DNA from: Cristatella mucedo
Taxonomy: Eukaryota; Bryozoa; Phylactolaemata; Cristatellidae
Assembly (NCBI GenBank): GCA_009760855.2
Contig: WPIO01000109.1
Location: 110,001 to 167,500, forward strand
Length of the DNA stretch: 57,500 bases
Direction of reading: 5' to 3'
Each line of letters begins with the position of its first letter. The first letter of the stretch is position 1. Of the stretch, positions 57,064 through 57,500 are shown in pieces. The notes beneath the pieces are model-generated. The model did not search any database. It had not been told where the DNA came from and saw only the letters and a list, made by a program, of their open reading frames with translations. A program made the translations under genes and the position numbers.

Positions 57064-57500
57064 AAGTAACTTTCAGCTGGTTAAATAGCTTAAGTTACTT
57101 TTTCGGCGCTTTTGGCATGGCCTTTGCCAAAGTTTCAGTATAGTAAGAAACTCCATAGCAACTTTGCGTTGGTGTGAAAAATATTCAGTTCTTTGCTCAT
57201 CACGTCGAAGGCGATCCATTGTCAGATTGAGTTGTCCGTGCCCTTAAACGCAGACGTATTCCTGCTTCTGTCAGTGTGCACACGTGTACTGTTGTAGCAC
57301 GCACGTACAAGGTGGGATAAAACTAGGTGTGATAAAACACAAGCTAGGTGTGATAAAACGTATAGCACTATCACCAGCAAGAGCACTGACTACGAAGTAC
57401 AGCGGTGCTATTAAATAGACTGTGCAGAGTGTGCCTACAACGCTGCTTACTGAATTGCATAATAATCTTACTATTCCGCTTACATTTATAACCGAAAATA
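57064..57500. other. window end, no gene found
   Basis: A short tandem motif CTAGGTGTGATAAAAC occurs twice perfectly and once diverged at about 57308-57362. Nothing else recognised. Confidence 0.4.

Overview
This is animal (metazoan) nuclear DNA, probably from an invertebrate. The evidence is GT-AG introns, AATAAA poly(A) signals, a multi-finger C2H2 zinc-finger gene, non-LTR retrotransposons of the CR1/L2 group, tRNA-derived SINEs and a Helitron remnant. The sequence alone does not let me name the phylum. No bacterial operon, prophage, CRISPR array or intact virus was seen.

Region 1 (about 180-6,160) is strongly GC- and CpG-rich. It holds the 3' part of a large + strand zinc-finger gene. 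Four coding exons (1204-2265, 3553-5377, 5637-5770, 5914-6078) join in frame into 1,061 visible residues. Two fingers are split by introns and become complete C2H2 motifs only after splicing, which is strong evidence for the model. The first visible residues are the His-His half of another finger, so the 5' end of the gene is missing. A SINE lies in the first intron. A poly(A) signal lies 80 bp after the stop.

Region 2 (about 6.2-57.5 kb) is AT-rich and dominated by decayed mobile DNA. LINE-A has an (ATT)n tail and a conserved 3' stem-loop. LINE-B has an (ATTAC)n tail, and one copy keeps endonuclease and reverse transcriptase domains. Two SINE families are present, and SINE-1 carries a 3' end resembling the LINE-A stem-loop, which suggests it borrows LINE machinery. 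There is also a Helitron helicase remnant, a 540-bp dispersed repeat with a degenerate tandem domain, and a 1.2-kb duplicated block at 48.9 and 55.8 kb.

Within the repeats is a compact three-exon gene on the minus strand (53683-53152). It encodes a predicted 69-residue secreted precursor: signal peptide, acidic propiece ending in Lys-Arg, and a 20-residue cationic, cysteine-free C-terminal peptide. This architecture is typical of linear antimicrobial or cytolytic peptides. A related signal-peptide exon, apparently decayed, sits 25 kb away at 28200 on the + strand, next to a LINE. This peptide family is the most interesting candidate in the window. A possible membrane-protein exon (33770-33314, minus) is less certain.
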